In this document: in pieces, positions 41,386-52,860 of the stretch
Layout: the number at the start of each line of letters is the position of its first letter
Position numbering within the stretch: position 1 is the stretch's first letter
Assembly (NCBI RefSeq): GCF_035046505.1
Contig: NC_089821.1
Span: forward strand, 31,730,348 to 31,794,347
Length of the DNA stretch: 64,000 nucleotides
Origin: Tiliqua scincoides
Lineage: Eukaryota; Chordata; Lepidosauria; Squamata; Scincidae
Direction of reading: 5' to 3'
Translations under genes and position numbers: made by a program
Notes under the pieces: generated by a model
What the model was told of the DNA's origin: nothing
Database searches by the model: none
Seen by the model: only the letters and a program-made list of their open reading frames with translations

Positions 41386-41540
41386 GGTTGGCAACCTTCA
41401 GTCTCCAAAGACTATGGTATAAGCCTACAGCACCCAGTATTCCCAGGTGGTCTCCCATCCAAGTACTAACCAGGCCTGACCCTGCTTAGCTTCCGAGATC
41501 AGATGAGATCGGGCATGTGCAGGGTAACAGTTGCTGCCAC
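41386..41540 (-). mobile_element. 5S rRNA-headed SINE, second copy
   Basis: Reverse complement of a 5S-like head (CCCGATCTCATCTGATCTCG, AGCTAAGCAGGG, CTTGGATGGGAGACCACCTG) followed by CCATAGTCTTTGGAGACTG-AAGGTTGCCAACC. Box A here is closer to real 5S than in the first copy, and box C has one change. Both copies start with the same non-5S leader GCAGCAACTGTTACCC, so they come from one SINE family and not from two 5S genes. Confidence 0.93.
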
Positions 41541-43010
41541 AACTGTTTTGTTTTTATTTACAAAGAAAGACATAGTGGTCAGCAGGGCTTGCCCTTTAAC
41601 TGGCCTGGTGGGCACCAAAACCCAGGGAGCACATTTCCTCTCCCCCATTTTTTTGGTAGTGGTAACTCTATTGCCACCATGCACTTATTTCCACCACTGC
41701 CCTTGCCTCAGCCAGCTGCTTTGGCCCTTGGCAAAGAACAGGGATAGGGGGGCTGCAGCAGAAGTAAGTGCCGTCTCCACTGCGAAGATGAGGACAAGCG
41801 AGCAAGCCTCCATGCTGGCCACTCCACCAAGTCAACAGAGAAGGAGGGAATGGAGGGAATAGTGCCACAAAGACTTGGGCCAGGTCTGTTAGCTTTCATA
41901 GGGAAAACAGAGGACACTGAACCCAAATTTAAACTTTAGCATTCATTGCAACTCCTTTTATAGTCCAATACATTGGCATAGATAATTTCTCAACCAATTA
42001 GACAATTAACACATTAGTCCAATCATTTTCCAATTGCTTCCATCAATAATTGCTAATTGCAATCCGTTGTCCAGGATTGATGCAGAACAAAGCATCAAAT
42101 TAAGAGGAGTTAAATGTTATGCTCACCACATGGAGCATTTTCATGGAGAGTAGTTTTCAGTGACCTCCATGTGGGGCCTATAATGTTTAAATCGGCTCTA
42201 ACTGTTCAGTTCCCATTCTCTTGCCCTCTTGATAGATGTTCTGTACTGCTCCAGCTGGAAGAACTGTCATAGTTAGCAGGTGATAACGGCCTTGCTTCTT
42301 TGTATTTGGGCCAGCTTCTTTCTAGCCTTGGATTTGACAAGGTTTTGCTTTATAATTCACCCTTCAGATTGATTTTTTTTTAAGGGGAGGGGGTGGGAAT
42401 GGTGGAGTCCTCCTCTGCCAAATCCTAACCCCTGTGTTGAGAAGCTCTTTGAGCTGATTGGGGCACTACTCAGGGTAAGAGGATGAATGTCCCCTTCCCA
42501 ACCTGCTCAGATCCAACACAGGATCCAGTGGTAGACGTTTGGCATCCACTGCTCCTGTGCTGAAATAGGATTAGGCTGTCCGTTAGTTCCCATAATTTGT
42601 TTAGCCACTCATTTTTTGGGAGGAATTATCCATTTTTTCCAATATCATGCACATACATGATGCAGCCAGAAGGTAATTTTTTTTGGGGGGGAGGGATATG
42701 GTTCTGCATAATTTGAAAGACAAACTTGGGGTCCATAATAAAAAAAGGTTGGGCTAAAAAAATCATTGTATTTAGAACCAACTGGAACTTATGAGTCTTC
42801 TACATAAGCACTGTACATGAATAAAATAACTTTTAACATTTTGGCAAAACCAACACTTCTCCATAATGATATATTTTGTGTATTTTTCAAGGAGTAAAAT
42901 GCCACTGATCCACCATCATAAAGCTAGTCTTCTGCAGTGGTAATGATACAGGGATAAAAAAAGATTTCAAGCTACCTGTGGTACTACTTCCCACAATCCT
43001 GAGGGACTGA
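41541..43010. other. No gene seen
   Basis: AT-rich, with a decayed CAATCCTA-type repeat near 42415-42590. No coding signal. Confidence 0.4.
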
Positions 43011-43102
43011 GGGCCCAATCCTATCCAACTTTCCAGGGCTGATGCAGTTGTGTCAACAGGGCATGTGTTGCATCCCACAGTGGGAGCGGGGGCAGTCAAG
43101 AC
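43011..43102. mobile_element. Left half of a 180-bp-family MITE
   Basis: GGGCCCAATCCTATCCAAC after TGA (43008-43010), continuing to GCATCCCACAGTGGG and then lost. The right terminus is missing. Confidence 0.65.
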
Positions 43103-44180
43103 AAATGGAGGGAACTTACCAGTCTACTACTAAACAAATACTACTCTCACCCTGCAAAGGTCTAAACCAGGCCACAGTCTGTCTGCAGGGAGAATTTATA
43201 GCTCAGTGAAGTCACTACATTCTTCTAACTGGAAGGCTTTAGAATACAAATGATTTGCATAATCCTCCCTTGGGTATGACTTTTTATTAAACACCCTAAG
43301 TGTTCTTATTATTCAGAGGAACTAATCAGAAATACAGAGCATTTGCCATGCATTGTTTTCAGGGATTTTTTTTTCCTCTTCTCCTAAAGGCACTTTCAGT
43401 TCCTTTGAAATGAATCACATTAATTTTCTACATCTCCCCAACACACCAATATTTACTACTAATTATTCCAGAATAGTCATAATAGACAACTCAAAGCAAC
43501 GCAAGATGATTTTATCACCTGCAAACTCTTAAGCTCACCTCCTACACAATTACCATCTCAATAATTGCCATTATTATAATGGGTAAACTAGGGGAGGAAT
43601 TTTTTTTTTCCTCCAAACCCAAAATGTAATAAAGATAAATGATCACATTGCAGATTATCTGGCAGCAGAGTGAAAAATCAATAATGGAAATGACCAGTTC
43701 AATAGATATCCCCTTTAGTGAATGAAGATTACTTCAAAAGATCCATTACTCGCAGTTTTGACATATAAATTACATAGGGCAAATCAATACATCTGTATGA
43801 TGTATGACACTTTTCATGGCTTAGAAATCATGGAGATTTGTGCTGCTTACAGTGGGACCTTACTGAATTCAGATCTTCAGTAGATGCAAATTTATTGACG
43901 CCAACGAAATGAAAGCAAATATTTCTGGCAGAGGACCAGCTACCATTGTCTCACTTCCAGCCCCTATTTTAATGCACTGTCTAATATTAGAAAACTCTTC
44001 TTAGCACAAGACCATGAAAAATTAATGAATCAGTGATGATTGTCCTGGGATGTTCCGTGCGCTTATGTATGCATTTGTGAAAGAACAGCAAACAATTACC
44101 GCAGAGCAGCCTTGACAATGCCAACTGACGCCACCTTGGCTATTTCTATGGAGTAAAATGCTTATGTGGATTTCAGCTTT
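43103..44180. other. No gene seen
   Basis: AT-rich unique sequence with no repeat ends or coding signal. Confidence 0.45.
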
Positions 44181-44182
44181 AT

Positions 44183-44583
44183 GTTGGCAACCTTCAGTCT
44201 TGAAAGACTATGGTATCGCGCTCTGAATGGTGGTTCTGGAACTGGAACAGCGTCTAGTGTGGCTGAAAAGGCCAATTCGGGAGTGATAGTCCCTTCCACA
44301 CCGGGAGCAAGTGCAGTCTGTCCCTGGTCTGTCTCCCTGGCTATGGGCCTTCCTTCTTTGCCTCTTTGTCTCAGACTGTTGGCCAAGTGTCTCTTCAAAC
44401 TGGGAAAGGCCATGCTGCACAGCCTGGCTCCAAGCGGGCCACTCAGAGGCCAGGGTTTCCCACCTGTTGAGGTCCACTCCTAAGGCCTTCAGATCGCTCT
44501 TGCAGATGTCCTTGTATCGCAGCTGTGATCTACCTGTAGGGCACTTTCCTTGCACGAGTTCACCATAGAGGAGATCCTTTGGG
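44183..44583 (-). mobile_element. Second LINE, 3' copy with intact C-terminal finger
   Basis: Minus-strand frame KDLLYGELVQGKCPTGRSQL onward, then SQFEETLGQQSETKRQRRK and a Cys-x2-Cys-x12-His-x3-Cys finger, ending at a natural stop after SSSRTTIQSAIP. The 3' UTR ends CCATAGTCTTTCAAGACTG-AAGGTTGCCAAC. It is about 400 bp, 5'-truncated, and unbroken in its coding part. It confirms the layout seen in the nested copy at 7.8-10.97 kb. Confidence 0.9.
44208..44580 (-). pseudogene. Second-LINE ORF C-terminus
   Basis: About 123 codons of the LINE protein: linker after the reverse transcriptase, a Lys/Arg-rich stretch (EAKRQRRKA type), then the C2HC finger CSRCGRDYHSRIGLFSHTRR-C. The finger probably binds nucleic acid, as in related LINE proteins. 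No stop or frameshift was seen. The first few residues (MNN) belong to flanking DNA. Confidence 0.85.
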
Positions 44584-44717
44584 TTATTCATTTACCACTG
44601 GTATGGTTCCACTGACATCTTGGAAATTATACTTGTGTGCATGACTGTAAATGTTCCCCTTCATTCTTTCTACCAATATGAGAGTTTAGAAGCTAACCTC
44701 TAAACCCTGTATCCTGA

Positions 44718-44897
44718 GGCCCAAAGCCGGGTCAACTTTCCAGCACTGACACAGCTGTGCTAATGGGGCATGTGCTGCATCCTGCAGTTGGTTGGCAGTC
44801 ACGGAGGCCCTTCTCAAGGTAAAGAAATGTTTGTTCTCTTACCTTGGAGCTGCATTGACCTTACCTCAGTGCTAGAAAGTTGGTTAGGACTGTGCCC
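44718..44897. mobile_element. 180-bp MITE, TGA duplication
   Basis: Left end GGCCCAAAGCCGGGTC (damaged) and right end GGTTAGGACTGTGCCC, with TGA at 44715-44717 and 44898-44900. Confidence 0.75.
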
Positions 44898-45164
44898 TGA
44901 GACTCTCATCTTTCAGTTTTAAAGTTTCGAGCTCTCATAGAAAATATTGAGTAAGATTCTTCTGTGTATATCTGACTCCCTTCTCTGCCTTGCTATACCT
45001 GTAGGTGAACATGCATGTGTTCACATATGCTTTTCCTCATGGTTTTTTTTTTAAATAAAAGAACATGTTAGATATTGCAAAGTACCCTGCTACATGGTTT
45101 ATAAACTGTGAACAATGTCCTGAATGGACAAACTCAGAGACTGCTTACTTGATCTGCAAAGGCT

Positions 45165-45327
45165 TAGTGTCCAATGTCAGTGCAGATGCAATGCAGCTGA
45201 GAGGAAAGAGAACAAATATTCCCTTATCTAGAGGAGGCCTCTGTGACTGCCTTCCCACCACAGGATTCAGCACATGCCCCATTGACATGGCTGCATCAGC
45301 ATGGGAAAGTTGGATAGGATTGGGCCC
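45165..45327. mobile_element. 180-bp-family MITE, inverted internal order
   Basis: GAACAAATATTCCCTTATC, GAGGAGGCCTCTGTGACTGC and GGAAAGTTGGATAGGATTGG-GCCC follow the family. The left end is degraded. Confidence 0.65.
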
Positions 45328-45829
45328 TCAGTGTCTTTTGGAAACCTTTGGTATGAAAACCTTCCAGTATGTTTTAGATGAACCAAAAACTGCTCATGCA
45401 AAAACTTAACATGTAGGTAGAGTCATCATGTTTCCCCTCTTCCCCCAAACAGACAGCTATGGAAATCTCTCTACAACTTCAGAACAACTTAGTGGTAACC
45501 CTAGTAGCAGTCACAACACTTGGGCAGCTGCCTCACTTGCAAGCAAGACACACTGTGACAACAAAAGGTCTGTTGCAGGCCCCACATGAAATGAAGTCGC
45601 TTTATTGGCCTAAAATAATTTGCTTGGCAAGAGGAATCACAAGCTAGGCAGGGTAAGCACATTGAGAGAGGCCAAGGAAATGGGAACTGGATTCCCATTG
45701 AATCCACCCACAGACTGCTGTGCAGGCAGGCGGTCAGGTAGTAGTGAATATTTGTAAACTAGACATTTCTCTCTGTGTGATGTATAACAAAATATCTGCT
45801 GAACCAATTTGTTTACCAGAAAAATACTG
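45328..45829. other. No gene seen
   Basis: Short unique interval without recognised features. Confidence 0.4.
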
Positions 45830-45843
45830 ACTTAACTGTATAG

Positions 45844-46335
45844 AGCTGTTGGCATCCTTCAGTCTTGGAAGACTATGGTATCGCGCTCTGAATGGTGGTT
45901 CTGGAACAGTGTCTTCTCCAGTGTGCAAGGCCTGGGTAAAGTAGATATGGAAGATAGACTGTTTCCCATGCAGCAAATATCCCCTCTCCACATCACTGAA
46001 ATGGTCCGATGGAAAAGCAGAGGCCAATACGGTTGGTTCCAGCGGCGTCGCAGGAGTTGTCAGAACGTGACTGTGTTCAGCCATGAACTGCCTCAGGGAC
46101 TCCGGCTCCGGAGTTTGCCTTGAGGTTGACTCCTGAAGCCTTTTCCATAACTGGATGTAGCCACACGGCAGTGGAGGTTTGGGATCAGAGTTTTCCTTCT
46201 CTCAGATGAGCTGCCTTCCCAGGCTAAGGAGTCCCATCTACCCTGTGGCTGTTTAGTCGCCTCTTACAACAAGTACAGCCAAACTGAGAGCCTATTCTTA
46301 TCCCCAACCCCCGGGGGGGACGGGGACACAGATAT
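45844..46335 (-). mobile_element. 490-bp non-autonomous retroposon, full copy
   Basis: Flanked by a perfect 14-bp duplication ACTTAACTGTATAG (45830-45843 and 46336-46349). On the minus strand it starts with a G/C-rich leader (CCCCCCGGGGGTTGGGG), carries CTGTACTTGTTGTAAGAGGC, and ends CCATAGTCTTCCAAGACTG-AAGGATGCCAAC. No LINE protein is encoded and no tRNA or 5S head is seen. It looks like an internally deleted or composite derivative moved by the second LINE. Confidence 0.93.
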
Positions 46336-46567
46336 ACTTAACTGTATAGGGTTGTTGATAACACACATGAAGCACTTCAACTATTGTCAAGCTCTTTAAA
46401 AATGCTAATGTGTATCAGAGTTGTTCAGAGCTAGCTTTCTTTCCGTTCTGTGTAGTGAACTCAAAAGCCTGGCTACTTCTGCATCAACGGAAGGTGACAA
46501 GCTCCTATTACCTGTCTTATTCTTACGGCTTAAGTTTGGAGGGCACTGGCTGATAATAAACTGGCAG

Positions 46568-46829
46568 TACTGGCATAGCTAGAGGTGAGGTGGGGAACTA
46601 AGTTTTACTGGGAGCCTCCCCGCAGTGTGCAAGTGGTCCCTCCCCTTGGGAGCCATTTGCCTCCGTTTTGCCCCCCCAATGGCTCCAAAGGGGAGGGAAG
46701 GAGCCACTTGCACGCTGCGGTGAGGCTAAACGGAGGCGAATAGCTCCCAAGGGGAGGGGGAGGGGCCACTTACACGCTGTGGGGAGGCTCCCTGCAAAAC
46801 TTAGTGGCCTGCCTCTATGTACGCCAGTG
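46568..46829. mobile_element. Foldback hAT-like MITE
   Basis: TACTGGCATAGCTAGAGG to CCTCTATGTACGCCAGTG, with a perfect 8-bp duplication ACTGGCAG (46560-46567, 46830-46837). Internally, two inverted copies of a roughly 80-bp block (GTGCAAGTGG-CCCTCCCC, GGGAGCCATTTGCCTCCG) make it palindromic. Confidence 0.88.
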
Positions 46830-46837
46830 ACTGGCAG

Positions 46838-48597
46838 CATGTTTATAAATGTGTAGACTCTATTATCACCTTCCCTTCTTTGTTGTATTTTTGAAAAGAG
46901 GTGCTCCGTGACAAAGATCTTCTCAAACTGCCCAGACATTTTGCTACGGGCTTCTCTGATCTCAGAAATGACAGAAGCGTTTTCTTGTACTAACGAACTC
47001 ATTTATCACCCAACTCTAACATCAAACAACCTTCACGAACAACCAGGTATTTCAATATTTCCCAGGCCAGCATCTAGGAGCTCTGGTGTTACTAGACACA
47101 TCACAATTGAACAGACATTAATAAACACTAATGAAGTCTTGGGGGACAGAGTTAGCTATTTCTAGGTTTTTCTCTAGAGAGGCCTGCCTGCCACCTAAGT
47201 GGTGTGTTAGCACAGCCAAGATAATAAGCTTATAAGAGCTGACAAGATCACAGCGTGAGCTTGTATGGCTACAGGCCAGATTCCATGATCCATGCTCATC
47301 CCTGGTGTTGGATAAAAGAGGTCAGAATAGGACTTACACCAAGGAAGCAGTTTGGCTCATTGCTACTCATCATTAGAGATTATGTGCACAGAAGATATCT
47401 GGAATGGATTAAGAGGATACAAAGATTCCTTTTATCGTTTCTGTCATGTTTCGGGTACATAAAGGTTTTTCAGGAAAACCAATATAAGCAAAATGAGGGA
47501 CTTATATTTCATGTGTGAGAGCTAAAAGAGATACATTTTCTTCAGTGTCTGAGACAATGATCATTCTACTGAACCGTGAAGAGCTGAGAAAAGTGTTTGA
47601 GCTGGGCCTGTGTCATCATATATGGGCAACCAAGTTCCATGTGAGCTGGGTGCCAGGTAAGAAGCAATTGTGGCCACAGGAACTAGTAGGGTCCAAAGGA
47701 GAAGCAAGTGTCGCCGAAGGTGGGATCTGGTTTCAAGCCTAATCTAACGATGTGAGTGGTGTGGAGCCAGTAGGAAATGCTTATGATATGATACACACAG
47801 ACAACAGTCATGCATGCTGTTGCTGCGTTTTCTCTCTTCTATTCCCTCCTTCAAGTGAAAACACCTCTGAGAACCAGTCCTCCTGTTCTGTCTCCTCCCT
47901 GAGTCCGGCTAATACAACCCATTTGGAAAGCTGTGAATATTCACAGGCAGCAAAAAACACACCACTTGCCATTTTCCATCACCCTCTCCTGAAATCTCAC
48001 TTTTGAGAAAACAGTGGCTGAGGAATCAGTCCGACACAAGCAGAGTTTCACAGACTCTGTGTCTTGTGCTGCACAGCATGAGCACAAAGGTCCTTTGGCA
48101 TGCTGAGGTTGCTAAGAAATACGTCCACATTTCAGCAGTATGTCCAGTCACCTCTTTAAACTGACATACTGTTTTTAGAATCAGAGAGAACCCAAAGCAC
48201 CTGGATGCAGGGACTGCCCAAAAGCTTCTGCTGCCTGGAGCAGCAGGTCAAATACTTCCTCCCTTACATGGTGAGATGTCAGCGCCTGCTCCTCCCAACA
48301 TTGTCTAGAAAAGCAAGAGGGTTTCAGAGTGAAAGAAGGATGAGGAGAGGAGCATGGTGGGATACCTTTTCCGCTTGGTCCTTCCTTTCCGGGCAGTGGG
48401 AGGAGTAAGTAAAGCAATGGAAGCCAGTGGACTGATGGAGGTGGGCATCCCCAGCCAATCTGCAACCTAAGGCTATCATCTCGATTGGTTCCATGGATGG
48501 GCAAGTCCTGCTTGGGTGCGCACATAATCACTCTTCACAGAATGTTAGGCCAAACCAAATCACTTTCTCCATAATGCATGTTTTGCTGCAAGTTACA
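46838..48597. other. No gene seen
   Basis: Unique-looking sequence. Frames at 46908-47165, 47255-47518 and 47752-48006 have no domain recognised. Confidence 0.4.
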
Positions 48598-48605
48598 TTT
48601 TAAAT

Positions 48606-48835
48606 CAGGGGTGTCCAAAGTTTTTGGCAGGAGGGCCACATCATCTCTCTGACACTGTGTCAGAGACGCAAGAGGTCAAACAGTCACGCTGAGAGCAGTT
48701 GCATCAGGCCAGTGCGGGCTCCAACAAATCTCCGGAGGGCCAGAGGCTCATTGGAGACTGGGGGCTCCCTGAGGGCCGCATTGAGAGGCCTCAAGGGCCG
48801 CATGTAGCCCCGGGGCTGGGGTTTGGGCACCCCTG
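48606..48835 (-). mobile_element. Internally deleted hAT MITE
   Basis: CAGGGGTGTCCAAAGTTTTTG to GGGTTTGGGCACCCCTG, with near-duplication TTTTAAAT/TTTTAAAC (48598-48605, 48836-48843). It is 230 bp, against 464 bp for the family member at 13867-14330; the middle is missing. Confidence 0.9.
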
Positions 48836-48843
48836 TTTTAAAC

Positions 48844-50530
48844 CAAAGTTTCATTTGGTGGCTCATATCCTCTTGTTTGTTTGCTGATTGTGTTTTCCTG
48901 CCACATTTTAACCACTGATAGAAGAGAAACCACTCTGAATGAAGTAGGAAATGTGGAGCAATTTGGGTGTGATCCCAATGAGCTCTGCTGTGTTGATCCA
49001 AGAACATGTGTGGGACAAGGAGCCAGGTAAGGGGTGTGTGGATTGGTGCAACAGGACCAGCAGAGTGGAGGTGGCACTATTGAGCGGCCTCAGGCAGCCT
49101 AATAGCTTCAGCCGTCCCACTTCACAGATCGTCCACATTGTGGCCCCAAATCCTTACTGTGACTCATCTCTGCTTCTTCACCATGCGCCTTCTTGGTCAC
49201 TTCAATCTTTGCATCTTTTTAAACCTTCTCTTTTAAGAGCTGTTTCTCAGCTTCCCTCTTTTTATCTTGTTGGTCTACATTCCTTAAGACACTCTGATGG
49301 CTTCTTTCCTCCCTTTCTTTAAGGAGAAATTGAAAACTCATCTTTTCGATCCTCCTGTTCCATCATGATCAATCTTGCTTATCTTGATTGATATCTAGTG
49401 CCGACTCCTTCCCTCCTGATTTCCTTCCCTCAGCTATTGAGCTTTCCCTCAGTCAAAAGCCTGCAGAGAGGGCCATGCTTCTTAATGTTTATATGGCACC
49501 TCATATACCCAGTGTAAGTAATACATGGTGGACATTTGAAAAGTCAATGGAAGCCACTCACATTTATGAGAAAAAGTAAACGTAGACAAGCATACTGACA
49601 GGCACTTCACTGGTATATCAATAATATGGAGGAAACATTAGATGACACAGAACTCAATCTCTTTGTATATATATCTCACATGAAGTACTCTTTGTAAATA
49701 AAAGGTCACTGCCAGCAAAGGATAAATGGTGGGCAATTCAGAGAAAGAAGTGCAAAACAAAGTGGCTAAAGCTGAACATGCTTATTTGACTTGTGCAACT
49801 GTGTGCATGTCATAGTTCAACTCCATGGTGACTGATGGGAAAAAATAATGAAAAATTTGTAACAGCAACAGTTCTGTAGGACTGCCAAATATATCTCTGT
49901 GGGCAGTAGAACGACTGATATTACGGCTGACCTAACCTTGCCAGTTTGGGTTCTGTCTATAGCCTGGTCATTTATTTTCCATCCAGCAAGTTCCCAAAGT
50001 GTGTATTTCATTTTAAATAATGTCACTAGCAACTTAAGGAAGTCCGGTAAGAGCCAAACTAGAAGATCTTTGTAAACAAATAAAGATAAGCTTTGTAAAA
50101 GATCAGCTGCAAAAGCTTCTCTCAAGCTTGCCAGCTAGCAGGGAGAGTTGCTTCAACAAACCAAAGTTTGGCCTTTTTCCTAAAGCCCTGTGGGACTTGA
50201 TACTTCTTTGCCATAAGCCCAAACAAAACACCATGAGACCGGCCAGGGTTCTGCTCAGGTGGCATACTCATATATAGTACATGAAATGTTTGCCAAGTAA
50301 TCAAGCTCCAATTCTCACTTCGCCTTATCTCCGGGTCAATTAGAGGGCACAGCCTTTGAACAGTCTCGGTTCTTGCTAAAGCAGGCTCATTTGTTTCTAT
50401 AGTAGCGGTTTTTACCCGCTGTGCCACGGCTTGGGGGGGGGGGGCCAGAGGAGGCAGGCAGCAGAAAAAGCGGCTGCTTTGACCCCCTCGAGGCATGGGG
50501 GGGGAAGGAGCTTTGCATCCCCTGCTGTGA
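48844..50530. other. No gene seen; possible L2 remnant
   Basis: Near 49310-49350 the frame reads KEKLKTHLFD, a motif typical of the C-terminus of L2-type LINE proteins. The rest is too decayed to delimit. A G11 run lies near 50433. Confidence 0.35.
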
Positions 50531-50535
50531 GCAAG

Positions 50536-51148
50536 AGGAAGGCTGTAACCCAGTCCTCCTTTACCTGGGAGTAAACCCTGTTGACTATTATGGCTGAAAC
50601 CCAATCCACAGCATCTCCTGTTGTGAGCAAGAGGAAGGCTGCAACCTGATCCTCCTTTATCTGGGCGTAAGCCCTGTTGACTATTATGGGGCTTACTTCT
50701 GAGTAGACATGCCTAGGATTGGGTATCAAGTCCCTTGTCTGCCCTGCCTGCTGACTGGGCAACCAGAAAAGCCTGGAGGAGGTCTGGGAGGAGTGAGAAT
50801 GAGGGAGCCAGGGGCAGGAAAGCAGGTGGGAAGCTAGCAAGTCTGCTGAGGCTACCAGCCTAAGAATGGGCTGGCTGAAGTCCCTTTTCCTGGCCACAGT
50901 TGACTGCAGCTCCCCAAACTGACCCTCTGTGTCTCGCCTTTACCTTTCAGAGGAGGGGCGTTGGGCCACAATCCTATCCACACTTTCCTGGGAGTAAGCC
51001 CCATTGACTATAATGGGACTTACTTCTGAGTAGACATGCCTGGGCTGGGTTGGGCTCTCAAGTTCCTCTCGAACCCCACTTTCCTGGGAGTAAGCCCCAT
51101 TGACTATAATGGCACTTACTTCTGAGTAGACATGCCTAGAATTGGGCT
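50536..51148. mobile_element. Cluster of palindromic MITE copies
   Basis: Four related units: a partial copy at about 50536-50590 and fuller ones at 50636-50727, 50963-51055 and 51068-51147. Each carries CCTGGGAGTAAGCC-TTGACTATAATGG and ACTTACTTCTGAGTAGACAT. Compared with the TTA-flanked 90-bp subfamily they share TGACTATAATGG in the centre, so they form a distinct subfamily. Confidence 0.75.
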
Positions 51149-51342
51149 TTTCTCTGAAATACAGGAGCAGGCAATGGGGAGGAGAATGTGAGGCAAATGA
51201 TTTTGGACCTTTGGAAGGTGTGGATCAGTAGGAGAGGTGCTAACTGCAATTATGAGATGGGGGAATGTGCCTGAGGGAGGGGGTGGGGTGGGGAGGAGAG
51301 AGAAGTGCCAATTGCCTGCTCCTGAGAAAAAAGTGCAACCAA

Positions 51343-51383
51343 AAGCCCAATCCTAGGCATGTCTACTCAGAAGTAAGTCCCAC
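51343..51383. mobile_element. Half of a palindromic MITE
   Basis: AGCCCAATCCTAGGCATGTC with TACTCAGAAGTAAGTCC, one arm only, of the TGACTATAATGG subfamily. Confidence 0.65.
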
Positions 51384-51405
51384 AGGCACATTCCCCCTAG
51401 TCTTT

Positions 51406-51495
51406 GGCTGCAATCCTAACCACACTTTCCTGAGAGTAAGCCCCATTGAACAAAATAGGACTTACTTCTGAGTAGACCTGGTTAGGATTGTGCCC
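51406..51495. mobile_element. 90-bp palindromic MITE, TTT duplication
   Basis: GGCTGCAATCCTAACC to GGTTAGGATTGTGCCC, 90 bp, with TTT at 51403-51405 and 51496-51498. Almost identical to the pair at 30817-30999. Confidence 0.88.
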
Positions 51496-51498
51496 TTT

Positions 51499-52028
51499 GT
51501 CATGTAATGATTTAATTGTATTAATTATATTAATTAAAAATTAATTGTAATATAGTAATTAAATGTAAGTAAAAAAACTGGGAGTGTGCCTTGACAATTT
51601 TAGTGCCTTGACAGTGTGTTGTGAGCTGAAAAAGGTTGAAAATGGCTGTTCTATAGTAACTTTGCTGGGAAATTCTAGCCAAGGTTAACCTTTTATTCTC
51701 CTCCATTCCCTTTCGCTGCTGCAACCTGGTTCCTTTTTGCAAATGCATTTGGCAGAAGTCTTTTTTTTTTCCCCAACATCAGGTTGGGATCCTCCTTTCC
51801 ATCAGAAATTCAATTCAGGCTACAATTCAATACACCCTTACTTAAGAATAACACCCATGGAAAGCAGAGGGTCTACTTCTGAGTAAAAAGGTTTGCAAAT
51901 ATATGCAGCTGCATCTGTCTGCTGTGAATTGAATTGCACACTCTCAGTTACGTGTTATGGGTTGTATGTTGTATGTACAGCTTCTGGCTTAACACACCAG
52001 ACACCTTAAAGGTGGATTTGATTCATGG
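51499..52028. other. No gene seen; repeat traces
   Basis: 51570-51655 ends GTTGAAAATGGCTG and is a remnant of the hAT family at 22702-22909. 51816-51890 is a decayed palindromic MITE. Confidence 0.45.
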
Positions 52029-52036
52029 TTCTCCTG

Positions 52037-52532
52037 CAGGGGTTCCCAACCTTTTTCACTTGCATATCCCTTGGCAGCCCATTTCCATAAATTGTACCCT
52101 TCATATTAGCAAAATGTTTGTAATTAGTATATAAACTCTCATCTCCTCTATATGAAAGCCCAGACTTCAAGTATTTCACAGTGTTTTCTCTTTTCATCTG
52201 TTTGAAGAACAGAAGACTCTGCCTTTGCACTGTTTTGCACCAGAAGTGTGCTGAGAAATTCTGGGTGATTGATCACTTTCCATATTATGTTTCAGCTTTT
52301 TTACGTGCTGGTTTTCAATCACTGGTTCATATGTGAATTGATGACCAAAAATGAGCTATTGGTGGGGCTTTCACAGCCAACTAGCTACTTCCCTTCCTGC
52401 CTTGCTGGTCATTGCAAGGCATTCTGGAGCACGACCTGCCTTTTTCTGCCATTATTCTATTCTTTTTCAAGTACCCCTAAAGGTCCTGTTGAGTGTCCCT
52501 GGAGTACATGACTACCAGGTTGGGAACCACTG
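52037..52532. mobile_element. hAT MITE (CAGGGGTTCCCAACC family)
   Basis: Ends CAGGGGTTCCCAACC and GGTTGGGAACCACTG, with 8-bp near-duplication TTCTCCTG/TTCTACTG (52029-52036, 52533-52540). 496 bp, non-coding. Confidence 0.9.
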
Positions 52533-52689
52533 TTCTACTGGTATGTTGTTTACAGTGCACGTATTCCAATAGTCTTTACAAAAAGGTAGTGAAGACCAGA
52601 ATTTTAAAAGAATAAAAATGTATCTTATGATCTTTTACTATGTTTTTAATAGAGACTATAGTTCTTAGGTTAACAATTAGTGGTAGGCT

Positions 52690-52860
52690 ATTTTTCAGGA
52701 TCTGGCCTCGGGTAAAATCAGACAAAACTATAGTCAGACACCCTCCTAAGTTTAACCCCCGACTTATCCGAGGGTCATAGAAAATTCCATGATTTTTGGC
52801 TCAAAACCTGCCCTTGACTTATCTGTGGGGTCTACTTATAGGCGAGTATCTGCAGTGAAT
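52690..52860. mobile_element. Unclassified repeat (CCGACTTATCCGAGGGTC type)
   Basis: GACTTATCCGAGGGTC and GACTTATCTGTGGGGTC with ACTTATAGGCGAGTATC make a short inverted or direct motif set that looks like a DNA-transposon remnant. Boundaries and duplication are not found. Confidence 0.3.

Noticed and set aside
48951-49322. 123-codon plus-strand frame
   Set aside because: Part of the stretch is probably a decayed L2-type LINE, and no independent gene signal is seen.
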